Below are positions 11,084 to 20,408 of a stretch of DNA of 64,000 nt, in pieces. The translations under genes and the position numbers were made by a program. The notes under the pieces are model-generated. The model was given only the letters and a program-made list of their open reading frames with translations, was not told where the DNA came from and did no database searches. Source of the stretch: Lachnospiraceae bacterium (GTDB lineage Bacteria; Bacillota; Clostridia; Lachnospirales; Lachnospiraceae); NCBI GenBank assembly GCA_009911505.1, contig QXXL01000040.1:1-64000 (forward strand), read 5' to 3'. Position 1 is the first letter of the stretch. Every line of letters begins with the position of its first letter.

Positions 11084-11907
11084 AATGCGTCACCTGCTTT
11101 CTCCAAGTCTTTCATTGCGATTTCGTACTCGGCGTCATTTGGCGCTTTGCCGTGCCAGCTTACCTCATCTTCCATAAAAGAAACGCCCTGCCCCTTGACA
11201 GTCCTTGCAATTATAACGGTTGGCTTGCCCTTCACTGTCTTTGCCTCTTCAAACGCTGCAGCAATTTCTTCAAAATTGTGCCCGTCAATGTTGATGGTAT
11301 GGAAATGGAACGCTTCAAATTTCTTGTCCATAGGATACGGAGAACAGACATCCTCTATGTACCCGTCAATCTGAAGCCGGTTATTATCCACAATAACAAC
11401 AAGGTTATCCAGCTTGCGGTAACCAGCAAACATCGCTGCCTCCCAAATTTGGCCTTCCTGAATTTCTCCATCTCCGCACATAGCGTATACCCGGTAATCT
11501 TTATGATCCATCTTGGCCGCTAACGCCATACCGACAGCAACAGACAGCCCCTGTCCAAGCGATCCGGTCGACATGTCCACGCCGGGTGTCTGCTTCATAT
11601 CCGGATGCCCCTGCAGATAGCTGCCCGTATGCCGCAGCGACATCAGATCTTCCACTGGGAAAAACCCCCGGAATGCAAGCGCCGCATAAAGCCCCGGAGC
11701 CGTATGCCCTTTGGAGAGCACAAAACGGTCACGGTCTTCTTTTTGCGGGTTCTTTGGGTCTACGTTCAGCTCTTCAAAATATAAGTAAGTAAAAAGCTCT
11801 GCTGCAGACAACGATCCGCCCGGATGCCCTGCCCCTGCGCTGTGTAATGATTTGATAATTTCTTTTCTGACATTCAGCGTCATTTTCTGAAGTTCTGGTA
11901 TGTTCAT
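11074..11907 (-). CDS. Transketolase, N-terminal subunit
   Basis: 277 residues carrying the thiamine-diphosphate-binding domain: 'SAGAGHPGGSLSAAELF', 'LSKGHTAPGLYAAL', and the GDG...NN cofactor motif (GDGEIQEG to VDNNRLQ). It forms the active site with the downstream C-terminal subunit. The start has GAGGGG about nine bases upstream. A 23-codon ORF with its own strong ribosome site ends 19 bases before this start and may be part of its leader. Confidence 0.95.
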   Translation of the reverse strand: MNIPELQKMTLNVRKEIIKSLHSAGAGHPGGSLSAAELFTYLYFEELNVDPKNPQKEDRDRFVLSKGHTAPGLYAALAFRGFFPVEDLMSLRHTGSYLQGHPDMKQTPGVDMSTGSLGQGLSVAVGMALAAKMDHKDYRVYAMCGDGEIQEGQIWEAAMFAGYRKLDNLVVIVDNNRLQIDGYIEDVCSPYPMDKKFEAFHFHTINIDGHNFEEIAAAFEEAKTVKGKPTVIIARTVKGQGVSFMEDEVSWHGKAPNDAEYEIAMKDLEKAGDALCR

Positions 11908-11926
11908 ATCCTTTTCCCCTCACTGT

Positions 11927-11998
11927 CTATCCGTATAATTGTTGTGCCGTAAGCTGCGATGGCAATGGCTGGGTTGCAGTATCAATCAAAATTCTCAT
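11927..11998 (-). CDS. Possible 23-codon ORF ahead of transketolase
   Basis: ATG at 11998 has AAAGGAG at a normal distance and the frame runs 23 codons (MRILIDTATQPLPSQLTAQQ, then LYG) to TAG. It ends 19 bases before the transketolase N-subunit start and reads the same way. It has no run of regulatory codons of one amino acid typical of attenuation peptides. It could be a leader peptide coupling translation, a small functional protein, or the remnant 5' end of a lost gene. Not recognised. Confidence 0.45.
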   Translation of the reverse strand: MRILIDTATQPLPSQLTAQQLYG

Positions 11999-12122
11999 GC
12001 TGTTCTCCTTTTCTTTCATTAGTATTTGCATTTCTTTTGATACTATTCATTCCCACACATTATAGATCACAGTATGAGGTTTGTCAAAAAGTATATTTTT
12101 TTGCAGTAGCGGGGCAAACTTT

Positions 12123-14471
12123 TTACTGGCTTATTTTCATTTTCTTAGAGCACCCTTTTTTACAAAGGAATTTTTTGTATGCGCCTTTCTTTCCTTTTGG
12201 CACTTTTACGCTCATTTTCCCATTTGTATTGCCAAATGCATCTTTCCCAATACTCTTTCCTTTCAGTTTTTTGGATTTAATCTGGATATTATTTAATTTT
12301 TTGCAGTTGTAAAATGCCTTTTTTCCAATTTTCTCTACATTTTTGCCGATTTGCACTTTCTTTATATTGTTATTTTTCGAAAAAGCATTTGCGGCAATTT
12401 CTGTAATACGAAAAACCTTACCCCCAATGGTAACACTGTCTTTAATGATAACATTGTTTTTCTTTTTATACATACCTAATACGGCTGCTGTACCTTCTTT
12501 TTCATCCGTTACTTTATAACGGTACCCGGCGTTCTTCCATATGCTGCCCTTTTGGATTCCAATTTCAAATGTTAATGCCTTAGCGCCGTAATAAGCCCCC
12601 TTCCCTGTAATGGTGGCCGTAGCCGTACCAATATTTACATTATCCGCATATGAAACAGTATAATCCGTGCCTTCTGTAAGGGTTTTTCCTGCATAGGCTA
12701 CGGTAAGCTGCGGGGTAATAGCAGCTCCGGTATAATATTGCCCGGCAACAGCGGCAATAGAAGCACCCGAAATATCATATGTTACAGGCTGCGGGTTTGG
12801 CTTATCTGGATCCGGTTTGTCTGGATCTGGTTTATCTGGATCCGGATCCGGTTTACTGTCATCTGCATTTTGAATTTGGGACGGCGCAGGAAGAACAAGC
12901 TTCTGAAGGGAACCATCTGTCATAAAACCGCCTGCCGAATCCGTAAATGTCATCGCAAAATCTGCAAACGAACCGGACGCGGATTCATCCCACATCTTTG
13001 CGGACGCTGCACGCAAACGGGGATAAAGGCTTTTTGCCACCTCCTGTTGCGTACCCTGTGTCGGATCATCACACCACATAAAATAAGTAGAACCTGCTAC
13101 ATGCTCATCCGCTACATTCTGATTGCCTGCAAATATATTATTTTGAAACTGTGCGTAAATACCTGCAGGTGTTTTTTTGGTACCCGGATCCCCCACAAGC
13201 TCTTTCCAATTCAAATCCCCTCCGGTTAAAATACCGTAGAAATCCCCATGCCCGTTGATCATATCAAGGCCCTGCTCTGCTAAAAGCCCTGGGGCTGCAT
13301 AACGGAAACTGTTCATGCCGTTATAGCACCAATATTCCGCTTCATCTATATTTTCCCACGTATGTGTCGTCAAATCCCCATTATAGTAAAGCGGATCATT
13401 AAACGAACGCACTTTTTTAATACCAAGCTGTTTTAACTCCCCTGCCAGACTATCCAAATAATCTGCAACAATCCCATATTTGCCTTCAGTAGATGGCACC
13501 GGGGTACCCCAGTTATAAGCGCCGTGTAAATATTCATCACCGCCGATATGGAATGTCTTACACCCTTTAGACAAAAAATATTCTGCATATTTTTTGACAA
13601 TTGCTTTCATAAAATTCCTTGCATCTTCACTATCTACGTCCAAATCCCCGTTTGGCCCATACTTTTTAAACGCATCCTTCCCGACAATCCATCCAGTATG
13701 CCCTGGAGAATCCAGGCAGGGTATAATTTCCACACCATATTCGTCTGCTGTCTCAATAATCTCATCCATCTCACTTTCCGTCAGGAAGGAATCTGGATCG
13801 GTAACGCCGCCGCATAAAACAGAAAGATCCTCATCACTTTCCCCGTCGCCGTCTATATCCAAAGACATATCATCCAGTGCAAACCGAAAACCCGTCCCAT
13901 TGGAAAAATCCACTTCCAGCTGGTTCATCTGAAGCCAGGACAGCTCCTTCACAAGGGCGATCATAAAATCTTTTGAAAAAAATTTACGTCCGCAATCCAG
14001 ATGGAAAATACGCTGTGATACATCTGATACCCCTTCCCACGAAGCATCAGAGATCCCTTCCGTTAACATCAGGCGTTTCATCATATCCCGCAGCCCATAC
14101 ATCACGCCAACTGCAGAACCTGCCACAAGCGACGCTTTACCATCGTTAATTGCCACCTTAAAAGAATCTGCCGCAAGCGCGTCTGACAGCTGTACCAGGA
14201 TATCCCCATCCTTTGCAAAAGAAACATCCCCATACACAATTGGCATCTTACCGCAGACCTCTTTTGCTTCAAATTCTGAAGCAGCCAAAGAAACCTTCTG
14301 TGCAAGTTTTGTCCCTTCCGGGTTATCCTTTCCAACCAAAAACATCCTCTTAGGTACAAATCCCCCACCCTCATTTTTTTCTGCTGCAAACACCGCAGAT
14401 GGCAGCACGGTAAATACCATACTTAAAACCAGGAGAAGGGAAACCACTTTTGCACTCCATTTTTTACACAT
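12123..14471 (-). CDS. Secreted GH20 beta-N-acetylhexosaminidase / lacto-N-biosidase-like enzyme with BspA-type C-terminus
   Basis: 782 residues. A signal peptide (residues 1-30, cleavage near AVFAA) precedes a GH20 N-terminal fold and a GH20 barrel with the HIGGDE motif at 308-313; D312-E313 are the expected substrate-assisted catalytic pair. A DIDGDGESD loop at 205-213 looks calcium-binding. After the catalytic part come a PDPDK repeat linker (about 550-580), an Ig-like domain, and a BspA/LRR_5 region ending in a very basic 'VKVPKGKKGAYKK' tail. The 'HLDCGRKFF' to 'NQLEVDFSNGTGFRF' stretch recalls bifidobacterial lacto-N-biosidases, so a terminal GlcNAc, GalNAc or lacto-N-biose substrate on host glycans is plausible. 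No LPXTG anchor; the C-terminal repeats may hold it at the wall. Confidence 0.88.
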   Translation of the reverse strand: MCKKWSAKVVSLLLVLSMVFTVLPSAVFAAEKNEGGGFVPKRMFLVGKDNPEGTKLAQKVSLAASEFEAKEVCGKMPIVYGDVSFAKDGDILVQLSDALAADSFKVAINDGKASLVAGSAVGVMYGLRDMMKRLMLTEGISDASWEGVSDVSQRIFHLDCGRKFFSKDFMIALVKELSWLQMNQLEVDFSNGTGFRFALDDMSLDIDGDGESDEDLSVLCGGVTDPDSFLTESEMDEIIETADEYGVEIIPCLDSPGHTGWIVGKDAFKKYGPNGDLDVDSEDARNFMKAIVKKYAEYFLSKGCKTFHIGGDEYLHGAYNWGTPVPSTEGKYGIVADYLDSLAGELKQLGIKKVRSFNDPLYYNGDLTTHTWENIDEAEYWCYNGMNSFRYAAPGLLAEQGLDMINGHGDFYGILTGGDLNWKELVGDPGTKKTPAGIYAQFQNNIFAGNQNVADEHVAGSTYFMWCDDPTQGTQQEVAKSLYPRLRAASAKMWDESASGSFADFAMTFTDSAGGFMTDGSLQKLVLPAPSQIQNADDSKPDPDPDKPDPDKPDPDKPNPQPVTYDISGASIAAVAGQYYTGAAITPQLTVAYAGKTLTEGTDYTVSYADNVNIGTATATITGKGAYYGAKALTFEIGIQKGSIWKNAGYRYKVTDEKEGTAAVLGMYKKKNNVIIKDSVTIGGKVFRITEIAANAFSKNNNIKKVQIGKNVEKIGKKAFYNCKKLNNIQIKSKKLKGKSIGKDAFGNTNGKMSVKVPKGKKGAYKKFLCKKGCSKKMKISQ
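12793..12852 (-). repeat. 15-bp tandem repeat encoding the PDPDK linker
   Basis: About three and a half tandem copies of a 15-base unit (TTATCTGGATCCGGT with C/T variants) encode the Pro-Asp-Lys linker of the GH20 protein. Such near-identical repeats can gain or lose units by slippage, changing linker length. Confidence 0.8.
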
Positions 14472-14507
14472 ATAAAAACAATCCTTTCTTTATATATTTT
14501 TACTAAA

Positions 14508-14535
14508 ATTATAACATAATTTCCAAAAAATTCAA
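14508..14535 (-). promoter_or_regulatory. Sigma-A promoter of the GH20 gene
   Basis: Leftward TTGAAT, 16-base spacer, TATAAT, ending about 37 bases before the GH20 start. The surrounding AT-rich stretch is shared with the rightward tRNA promoter, so the two units are divergent. Confidence 0.7.
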
Positions 14536-14566
14536 GAAATATAATAAAATTACGGCCAAAAACCCC

Positions 14567-14594
14567 TTGTTTTTTCTCCACAAAGTGCTATACT
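14567..14594 (+). promoter_or_regulatory. Promoter of tRNA-Ala
   Basis: TTGTTT, 16-base spacer, TATACT; the tRNA begins ten bases after the -10. Confidence 0.6.
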
Positions 14595-14603
14595 ATAGTT
14601 ATT

Positions 14604-14676
14604 GGGGCATTGGCGCAGTTGGGAGCGCGCAACATTCGCATTGTTGAGGCCGTGGGTTCGAATCCCATATGCTCCA
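14604..14676 (+). tRNA. tRNA-Ala (anticodon CGC)
   Basis: A complete 73-base cloverleaf. The acceptor stem is GGGGCAT with ATGCTCC plus discriminator A, including the G3-U70 wobble pair that identifies alanine tRNAs. D stem GCGC/GCGC, anticodon stem CAACA/TGTTG with loop TTCGCAT (anticodon CGC, reading GCG), five-base variable loop, and a T arm with TTCGAAT. The CCA end is not encoded (TTA follows). It has its own promoter and terminator and sits between two secreted glycosidase genes. Confidence 0.93.
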
Positions 14677-14690
14677 TTAGATTTCAATAA

Positions 14691-14721
14691 AAAAGCAGGT
14701 AGAACACTTCTACCTGCTTTT
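14691..14721. terminator. Bidirectional terminator of tRNA-Ala and the GH2 gene
   Basis: AAAAGCAGGTAGAA pairs perfectly with TTCTACCTGCTTTT around a three-base loop. It serves the rightward tRNA and the leftward beta-galactosidase gene, which stops eight bases away. Confidence 0.88.
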
Positions 14722-14728
14722 ATCATAA

Positions 14729-17700
14729 CTATTTAATTTTTACACTGGACTTCTGCCCTTTTCCTTTAAGAATCCCCTTATATTTCTTTACCTTTCCTTT
14801 CGGCACCTTAATTGTCGCCTTAGGCTTAATGCCCTTAAGCGCTTTTTTGCCTACCTTCTTTAACCCCTTTGAATTGATTGTAATTTTGTTCAGCTTAGAA
14901 GCCCCTTCAAATGCAGACGCCCCAATTGTTGTTACATTCTTGCCTATCGTTACACTCGTAAGCTTCTTGTTATTCTTAAAAGCATTCTTTTGAATCTCCG
15001 TTACTTTATAAGTAATCCCGTCAATCGCCACCGTCGCCGGAACCGTAAACTTCGTGTTCTTTTTGCTTGCCGGCTTCACAAAAGCTACCGTACAGCCCTT
15101 TGCAGAGGAAGCCGTTATCTTATAGCTTGCCTTCTTAATCTTGTGTGTTGTACCAACCTTCGGGTAAGCCGGGGCAGGTGGTGTAGCAGGCGCAGCTGCC
15201 TTAAGCCCTGCGAGTGCGGCTTTTAAATTCGTTACAGCGGCCGTAAGCTGTGCGGAAGACGCGTCCTGGTTTGCATTTACCGTCTGGGCCGCCGAAAGGG
15301 CTGCCTGCAGCTGTGCCCAGGAATCTGCCGTAAAATCGCCTGACGCCTTGCCTGCCGCTTCGTTGACCGCGGCCGCAAGCTCTGCTTTAAGCCGTGCAAT
15401 CGCTTCATCCTCTAAGCTGCGCAGCCGGATCACATACATATTGGAAACAGCCCCGTTTTCGGACTGAACAAGCACCCTTGCAACGCCGCCCCCGTCGATT
15501 GGAAGCACGGTAACGGAAGCATTGTCCTTTGCCGCTGCCGCAACGACTGTCTGGGAAAGCCGTGTATCAATCTCCATCGCATACCCGCCCGCGTTAAAGT
15601 TTCCTGCCTCAAAGCCGGTCACCGGCTTGCCGTTTACCGTCAGGGTATCTAAAACTGCCGTATTGTTTTTTTGGAAGCTGATGCCTGTGTCGTAAATCTC
15701 ACATTCAATCAATCCGACATAATTGACATTCGCCCCTGCGCCCGGCTGCTGTGTAAGTACCATACGGAACGCTTTTGCCTGCTGGCTGCGTTCAAAGGTA
15801 TAGGTTGCTTTATTGTTATTTTCCGTATCGATCTCACTGGCGGTCACTTCCACCTCATGGAACTCCTTGCCGTCCGCAGAAGCATAAAATACCACGCTTT
15901 CCGGCAGCTTCACGCTTCCGTCCGTGTAGTAATATAAAATCACAGAACTCAATTCCTGCACCTCTTCCCAGACAAAATCAATCGCCGGAGACGAATTTAA
16001 GAGTGCGGAATCCCAGTTGGTCCAACGTCTGTTTTTCGCATCGCCGCCGCCCTGGGAATTTGCCAGGTTCTTCTCACCGTCTACAATGGAAAACAGGTTA
16101 TCCGATGCAGGATAGCTCGTTTCCGTCAGACTGGCATAATCCGGCGCTACGTTTTTCGGATCGGAATTGATGATTTCCGCCACGCGAACCGTCATTTTCA
16201 CCGGCATTTTGGCGCCCGATGAAAGTGTGGCGGTACCTTTTACCGTAACCATCGCTCCCGCCTTCGCATAAGCCGATGCGGGTACCGTTTCCCAGACGAC
16301 CGGATAATCGCCGTATAGCCGTCCGTCCGGAAGAATGCCGGACATCGTTTCGGGCAAAGACGGCGCAATACCCGCCGGGGTCGCTTTTGAGAGATCCTTC
16401 ATCGCCACGATAATCGGATTTACCGTCAAAAATGCCACTACGTTTGTGCTCTTTCCTTCAAAAATCAGCCTGCCGCTAATCCGGTAAACACCCGGTGTAT
16501 TGTAGATGCTTTCCGGAACCGCATCCCATACCACGCTGGCCGTCGCTTTCACCCCGTCGTTGCGAATACCGTTTACGGTTGTCTGGAATACCGGCTTTGT
16601 GCCCATATCCACCGTATAATCCCGTTTGAGATCATAGCTCTTTAAGTAAGTGCCGCCGGCTCCTTCTCCGACCGTCTCCACGGAAACCGTCTGTGTTTCC
16701 ATTCCGTCCGCTTCTACTTCCAGGCTAAACCCGCCGGCATCCCGCGTACTGCGTACAATGACAAGCGCTTTGCCGCTGAACGCGTCAATATTGGCGTTGT
16801 TTGCATCCTGTAAAACGGTCTTGTTCTGGAATTTGTCGACGGTGGACTGGTTGCCGTTATCTACGCCGACGATTTCCCCGTAGCCTGACAGGGTGAAACG
16901 AATATTATCGTCCGCCTGGCTGGCAAATTCGCCGTTTGCATCCAGAACCTCTACGGAAATATAAGCAAGGCTCTGGCCGTCTGCCGTAATCTCGGTCCGT
17001 TCCGGAGTTACTTTTAATTCCGATCCTTCATCAACATTGGTTGTTACATAATTCGTTCCGATCGTATCGGTAATCTCCCAGTCATTCTCGTCATAAGCCC
17101 TTACGGACAGGGTTCCTTCCTCGTATTTTACGTTAAACTGCGCCGCCATATTATTGGAATCCGTATTGCTGGCAGAATTCGCCCCGGTACAAACGGAAGT
17201 ATCTTCCGAGTTGGTGCGGAACATACCGTACTCATAGCCGGCTTCCGTCGTAAATGACTGCCGTTCTGCCGTACCGATTACTTCGTCATTTAATAAAAGT
17301 TCTACTTTTGCCGCATTGGAATAAATATGCACCGGCACAAAACCGCTCCCGTTCACCGCCAGAGATTCCCTGTTCCAGCAGCCCGGCACCAGATGCAGCG
17401 TCGTCTCGTCTTCCTTCCATTGGCTGGTATAGAAATAGAACGAATCCTTCGGGAAACCGGCCGTATCTATAATGCCAAAGAACGAAGAGTTCGGGATCGG
17501 TTTCTCGTGTCCGCTCACGCTCCCTGATCCTATGCCGTTCCAGTTCGTCGGCTCGCCGATATAGTCAAAGCCCGTCCAGATGTATGTCCCGGCTACAAAA
17601 TCATTGGAAATAACCGGAAGCCAGGCGGCTCTTGCCCGCTGCCCCCAAGATACGGCTACCGTATCATAGGCCGGATACAAAAACCTGCCGTTAGCCGAAT

Positions 17701-19426
17701 CGGTAATTTGTCCGGTGGAAGAATAAATCCCGCGGCTGTTAATCGCAGAAGCCGTTTCCGAACCCACCAGCGGCCAGGTCGGATGCAGCCTATGGTTATT
17801 CGCGTAATTCCCCGGCGAATAATTTAATCCTACCACGCCTCCCGCTTCTGCAAGCATTCCGCTGATCTGTGTCCGCAAATCTCCCGTAGAAGATAAGTTT
17901 GCCACATTATCCCCGTGAGTAATCGGTTTTGTCGGGTCAATCGCTTTGATCCGGCTGATCATATCGGCCGCATATCCCCTGTACTCACTTATCCATGGCT
18001 CTGCAGTAGTATTCGGCACGCCAAAGTTGATCTCGTTCCCGATTGACCACATAATAACGCAGGGATCGTTTTTGTCGCGTTCGATCAAAGATTCCAGCGT
18101 AAACTGATACCATTTCTTATCCGCCGAACCGCCCAGCAGCTGGTTCTCTTCCCCGAGCGTCTGATTGAAATACTTGGAAAAATCGCAGGTATTGCCGTTC
18201 TTCGCATACGCCCAGCCGTCAAAGGCTTCGTCCATCAGCAGCATTCCCAGCTCGTTGCAGACGTCAATCAGTACACGGCCCGGCGCATTGTGGCTCGAAC
18301 GGATGGAGTTGCAGCCCATTTCCTTTAAAATCCTTACCTGGCGGTAAACAGCGTCGCGGTAAGATGCAGCGCCAAGCGCTCCCTGGTCATGATGCATACA
18401 AACGCCCTTCAGCTTTACGTTCTGCCCATTTAACTGAAAACCGGTTGCTCCGTCGTAACCGATGTAGCGGAACCCGAATTCCGTCTCATACGTATCCACT
18501 ACCTTCCCGCCGGAAAGGATTTCCGTCTTTACATAATACAGATTCGGATTTTCGCAATCCCAAAGCTCCGGACGCGTAACCGTAAGGGTCTGGCTGACCG
18601 ATGCGGTTCCCCCTGCCGGCACGGATACGTTATCCTGGCCCACCGCATCCGATACGACGCGCCCGTCCGCATCTTCAATCGTGGTGCGTACACTGGCCGC
18701 GGTATCCGAACCCTTGTCATTTTGCACGGTTGTTTCTATCTGTACGTTTACCGCTCCGTCCTTTTGTTCCGCAAGGTCCGGTGTGGTTACATAAGTGCCG
18801 TTTTTAGCGACATGCACCGGATCGGTCACTACCAGCGTCACGTCGCGGTAAATACCGGAACCGGAATACCAGCGGCTGGACGGAAATTCATTCACCGCTT
18901 TTACCGCAATCACATTCTCCGTTTTGCCGTCGCATGAAACCAGATCCGTAATGTCAAAGGAAAAATCCGTATAGCCATAATGGTGTTCCCCGACCTTTTC
19001 CCCGTTGATGTACACATATGCATTGTTGTATACGCTGTCAAAATTCAGCACAATCGTCTTGCCGGCATAGCTTGACGGGAATACCGCCGTTTTGCGGTAC
19101 CAGCCCGTTCCGCCCGGGAAAAATCCGGATTCCGCCTCGTAATCATTGGACTGTTCCTGCGTAATACTAAAGTCATGCGGCACACTGACATTTTCCCATG
19201 CCGAGTCGTCGTAATCTATGCCGTCTGCTTTCATATTCCCTTCCGAATCAAGTATAAATTTCCAGTCCGGATTAAAATTGACGGTCCGATCCCCCGTGTC
19301 CGAAACTACCGTGGTATTCTCCGCCGCTTTTAGGGCCACGGGTGCAAACGGAACCGGAAGACCGGTCATCGCTATGGCAGAAGCCAAAAAAACCGAAACC
19401 CATTTTCTGATACATTTGTTTTTCAT
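14729..19426 (-). CDS. Large secreted GH2 beta-galactosidase with Ig-like, discoidin, FIVAR and BspA-type domains
   Basis: 1565 residues. Signal peptide 1-35; GH2 sugar-binding, Ig-like and barrel domains (about 45-670). E465 in SIGNE is the acid/base and E557 in LVGSE the likely nucleophile; 'TGFDYIGEP' (619-627) matches streptococcal BgaA-type enzymes. Then Ig-like/Big domains (about 690-1080), a discoidin-like F5/8 C domain (about 1100-1240), a FIVAR-type helical module (about 1340-1410) and a BspA LRR_5 tail with a basic 'IKVPKGKVKKYKG' end, shared in style with the GH20 protein. It probably frees terminal galactose from host glycans, feeding the mglBAC importer downstream. Base composition is richer in GC than neighbours by eye (65% in 18601-18660 against 35% in 21661-21720), which may mark transfer. 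AGGAGG precedes the ATG. Confidence 0.92.
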   Translation of the reverse strand: MKNKCIRKWVSVFLASAIAMTGLPVPFAPVALKAAENTTVVSDTGDRTVNFNPDWKFILDSEGNMKADGIDYDDSAWENVSVPHDFSITQEQSNDYEAESGFFPGGTGWYRKTAVFPSSYAGKTIVLNFDSVYNNAYVYINGEKVGEHHYGYTDFSFDITDLVSCDGKTENVIAVKAVNEFPSSRWYSGSGIYRDVTLVVTDPVHVAKNGTYVTTPDLAEQKDGAVNVQIETTVQNDKGSDTAASVRTTIEDADGRVVSDAVGQDNVSVPAGGTASVSQTLTVTRPELWDCENPNLYYVKTEILSGGKVVDTYETEFGFRYIGYDGATGFQLNGQNVKLKGVCMHHDQGALGAASYRDAVYRQVRILKEMGCNSIRSSHNAPGRVLIDVCNELGMLLMDEAFDGWAYAKNGNTCDFSKYFNQTLGEENQLLGGSADKKWYQFTLESLIERDKNDPCVIMWSIGNEINFGVPNTTAEPWISEYRGYAADMISRIKAIDPTKPITHGDNVANLSSTGDLRTQISGMLAEAGGVVGLNYSPGNYANNHRLHPTWPLVGSETASAINSRGIYSSTGQITDSANGRFLYPAYDTVAVSWGQRARAAWLPVISNDFVAGTYIWTGFDYIGEPTNWNGIGSGSVSGHEKPIPNSSFFGIIDTAGFPKDSFYFYTSQWKEDETTLHLVPGCWNRESLAVNGSGFVPVHIYSNAAKVELLLNDEVIGTAERQSFTTEAGYEYGMFRTNSEDTSVCTGANSASNTDSNNMAAQFNVKYEEGTLSVRAYDENDWEITDTIGTNYVTTNVDEGSELKVTPERTEITADGQSLAYISVEVLDANGEFASQADDNIRFTLSGYGEIVGVDNGNQSTVDKFQNKTVLQDANNANIDAFSGKALVIVRSTRDAGGFSLEVEADGMETQTVSVETVGEGAGGTYLKSYDLKRDYTVDMGTKPVFQTTVNGIRNDGVKATASVVWDAVPESIYNTPGVYRISGRLIFEGKSTNVVAFLTVNPIIVAMKDLSKATPAGIAPSLPETMSGILPDGRLYGDYPVVWETVPASAYAKAGAMVTVKGTATLSSGAKMPVKMTVRVAEIINSDPKNVAPDYASLTETSYPASDNLFSIVDGEKNLANSQGGGDAKNRRWTNWDSALLNSSPAIDFVWEEVQELSSVILYYYTDGSVKLPESVVFYASADGKEFHEVEVTASEIDTENNNKATYTFERSQQAKAFRMVLTQQPGAGANVNYVGLIECEIYDTGISFQKNNTAVLDTLTVNGKPVTGFEAGNFNAGGYAMEIDTRLSQTVVAAAAKDNASVTVLPIDGGGVARVLVQSENGAVSNMYVIRLRSLEDEAIARLKAELAAAVNEAAGKASGDFTADSWAQLQAALSAAQTVNANQDASSAQLTAAVTNLKAALAGLKAAAPATPPAPAYPKVGTTHKIKKASYKITASSAKGCTVAFVKPASKKNTKFTVPATVAIDGITYKVTEIQKNAFKNNKKLTSVTIGKNVTTIGASAFEGASKLNKITINSKGLKKVGKKALKGIKPKATIKVPKGKVKKYKGILKGKGQKSSVKIK

Positions 19427-19466
19427 AAAATTTACCTCCTTATTTCATCATAGATACATTCCGCAG

Positions 19467-20339
19467 TTACCTGCGTTTGTAAATCTCCGAAAGGTTTGCA
19501 AAAATAGCCCCCGCCACATCCGGCTTATTCATTGTATATATATGTACATGATTCACGCCATTTGCAATCAGATCAATAATCTGCTCTGTGGCATAGGCAA
19601 TTCCCGCCTGACGCATGGCGGCGGGTTCGTCCGCAAACCGCTCTACAATTGCCCGAAAACGCATCGGAAGCATCGTGCCGGAAAGCGAAAGAATCCGTTT
19701 CACCTGCGCACCGTTCGTAACCGGCATTATGCCCGGGATTACCGGAACCGTAATATTTTTCCGAAGCAGCCTGTACATAAAATTGTAGTAGATGCTGTTG
19801 TCAAAAAACATCTGTGTCGTCAGAAAATCACAGCCTGCTTCTACCTTCTCTTTTAAATGCTCCAAATCCTCCTGAACCGACCCCGCCTGCGGGTGCCCCT
19901 CCGGGTAACAGGCGCCCCCGATGCAAAAATCTCCGGAGCTTTTGATATCTTCTATCAGCTCCCTGGCATAGCGGTACCGGCCCGGCAGGGAAAAATCGGC
20001 ATCGGAAGGGATATCTCCGCGAAGCGCCAAAATATTTTCGATATTTGCCTGCCTGAGCCGCGCAATGACCGAATGGACTTTTTGCCGGGTAGAAGAAACG
20101 CAGGTCAGATGCGCAAGCGCAGGAACATGGTTCCTGTTTTGGATCTCATCTGCAATCTCTACCGTATATTCGCTTGTCCCTCCGGCTGCGCCATAGGTAA
20201 TGCTCATATAAGACGGCTTTAAGTGTGCCACCTCTTTCACTACTTCCTGGACATTTTTCAACTGGCTGCCGGATTTTGGCGGGAACAATTCACAGGAAAG
20301 CCCAACCCTATCCTGGCATAATATATCTGATATTTTCAA
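19467..20339 (-). CDS. metF: 5,10-methylenetetrahydrofolate reductase
   Basis: 290 residues, a TIM-barrel flavoprotein reducing methylene-THF to methyl-THF for methionine synthesis or acetogenic carbon flow. Family motifs include 'SCELFPPKSG', 'ITYGAAGGTSEYT', 'LALRGD', 'GGACYPEGHP' and 'DFLTTQMFFDN'. The start codon is TTG, fixed by AAAGGAG eight bases upstream and by the MKISDIL start expected for the family. No metV, metH or cooperating folate genes lie nearby. It follows the GH2 gene's GC-richer style. Confidence 0.95.
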   Translation of the reverse strand: MKISDILCQDRVGLSCELFPPKSGSQLKNVQEVVKEVAHLKPSYMSITYGAAGGTSEYTVEIADEIQNRNHVPALAHLTCVSSTRQKVHSVIARLRQANIENILALRGDIPSDADFSLPGRYRYARELIEDIKSSGDFCIGGACYPEGHPQAGSVQEDLEHLKEKVEAGCDFLTTQMFFDNSIYYNFMYRLLRKNITVPVIPGIMPVTNGAQVKRILSLSGTMLPMRFRAIVERFADEPAAMRQAGIAYATEQIIDLIANGVNHVHIYTMNKPDVAGAIFANLSEIYKRR

Positions 20340-20408
20340 TTTACAGACTCCTTTTCTCCGATCTTTACGGGCTTCCTATAACCGCACACATATCAGTAAG
20401 GCCGAATA

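Noticed and set aside
12793-12852. Possible CRISPR-like repeats
   Set aside because: Adjacent 15-base in-frame repeats without spacers, encoding a protein linker.
14604-20408. Genomic island inserted at tRNA-Ala
   Set aside because: No integrase and no repeat of the tRNA 3' end found; only composition hints at transfer.
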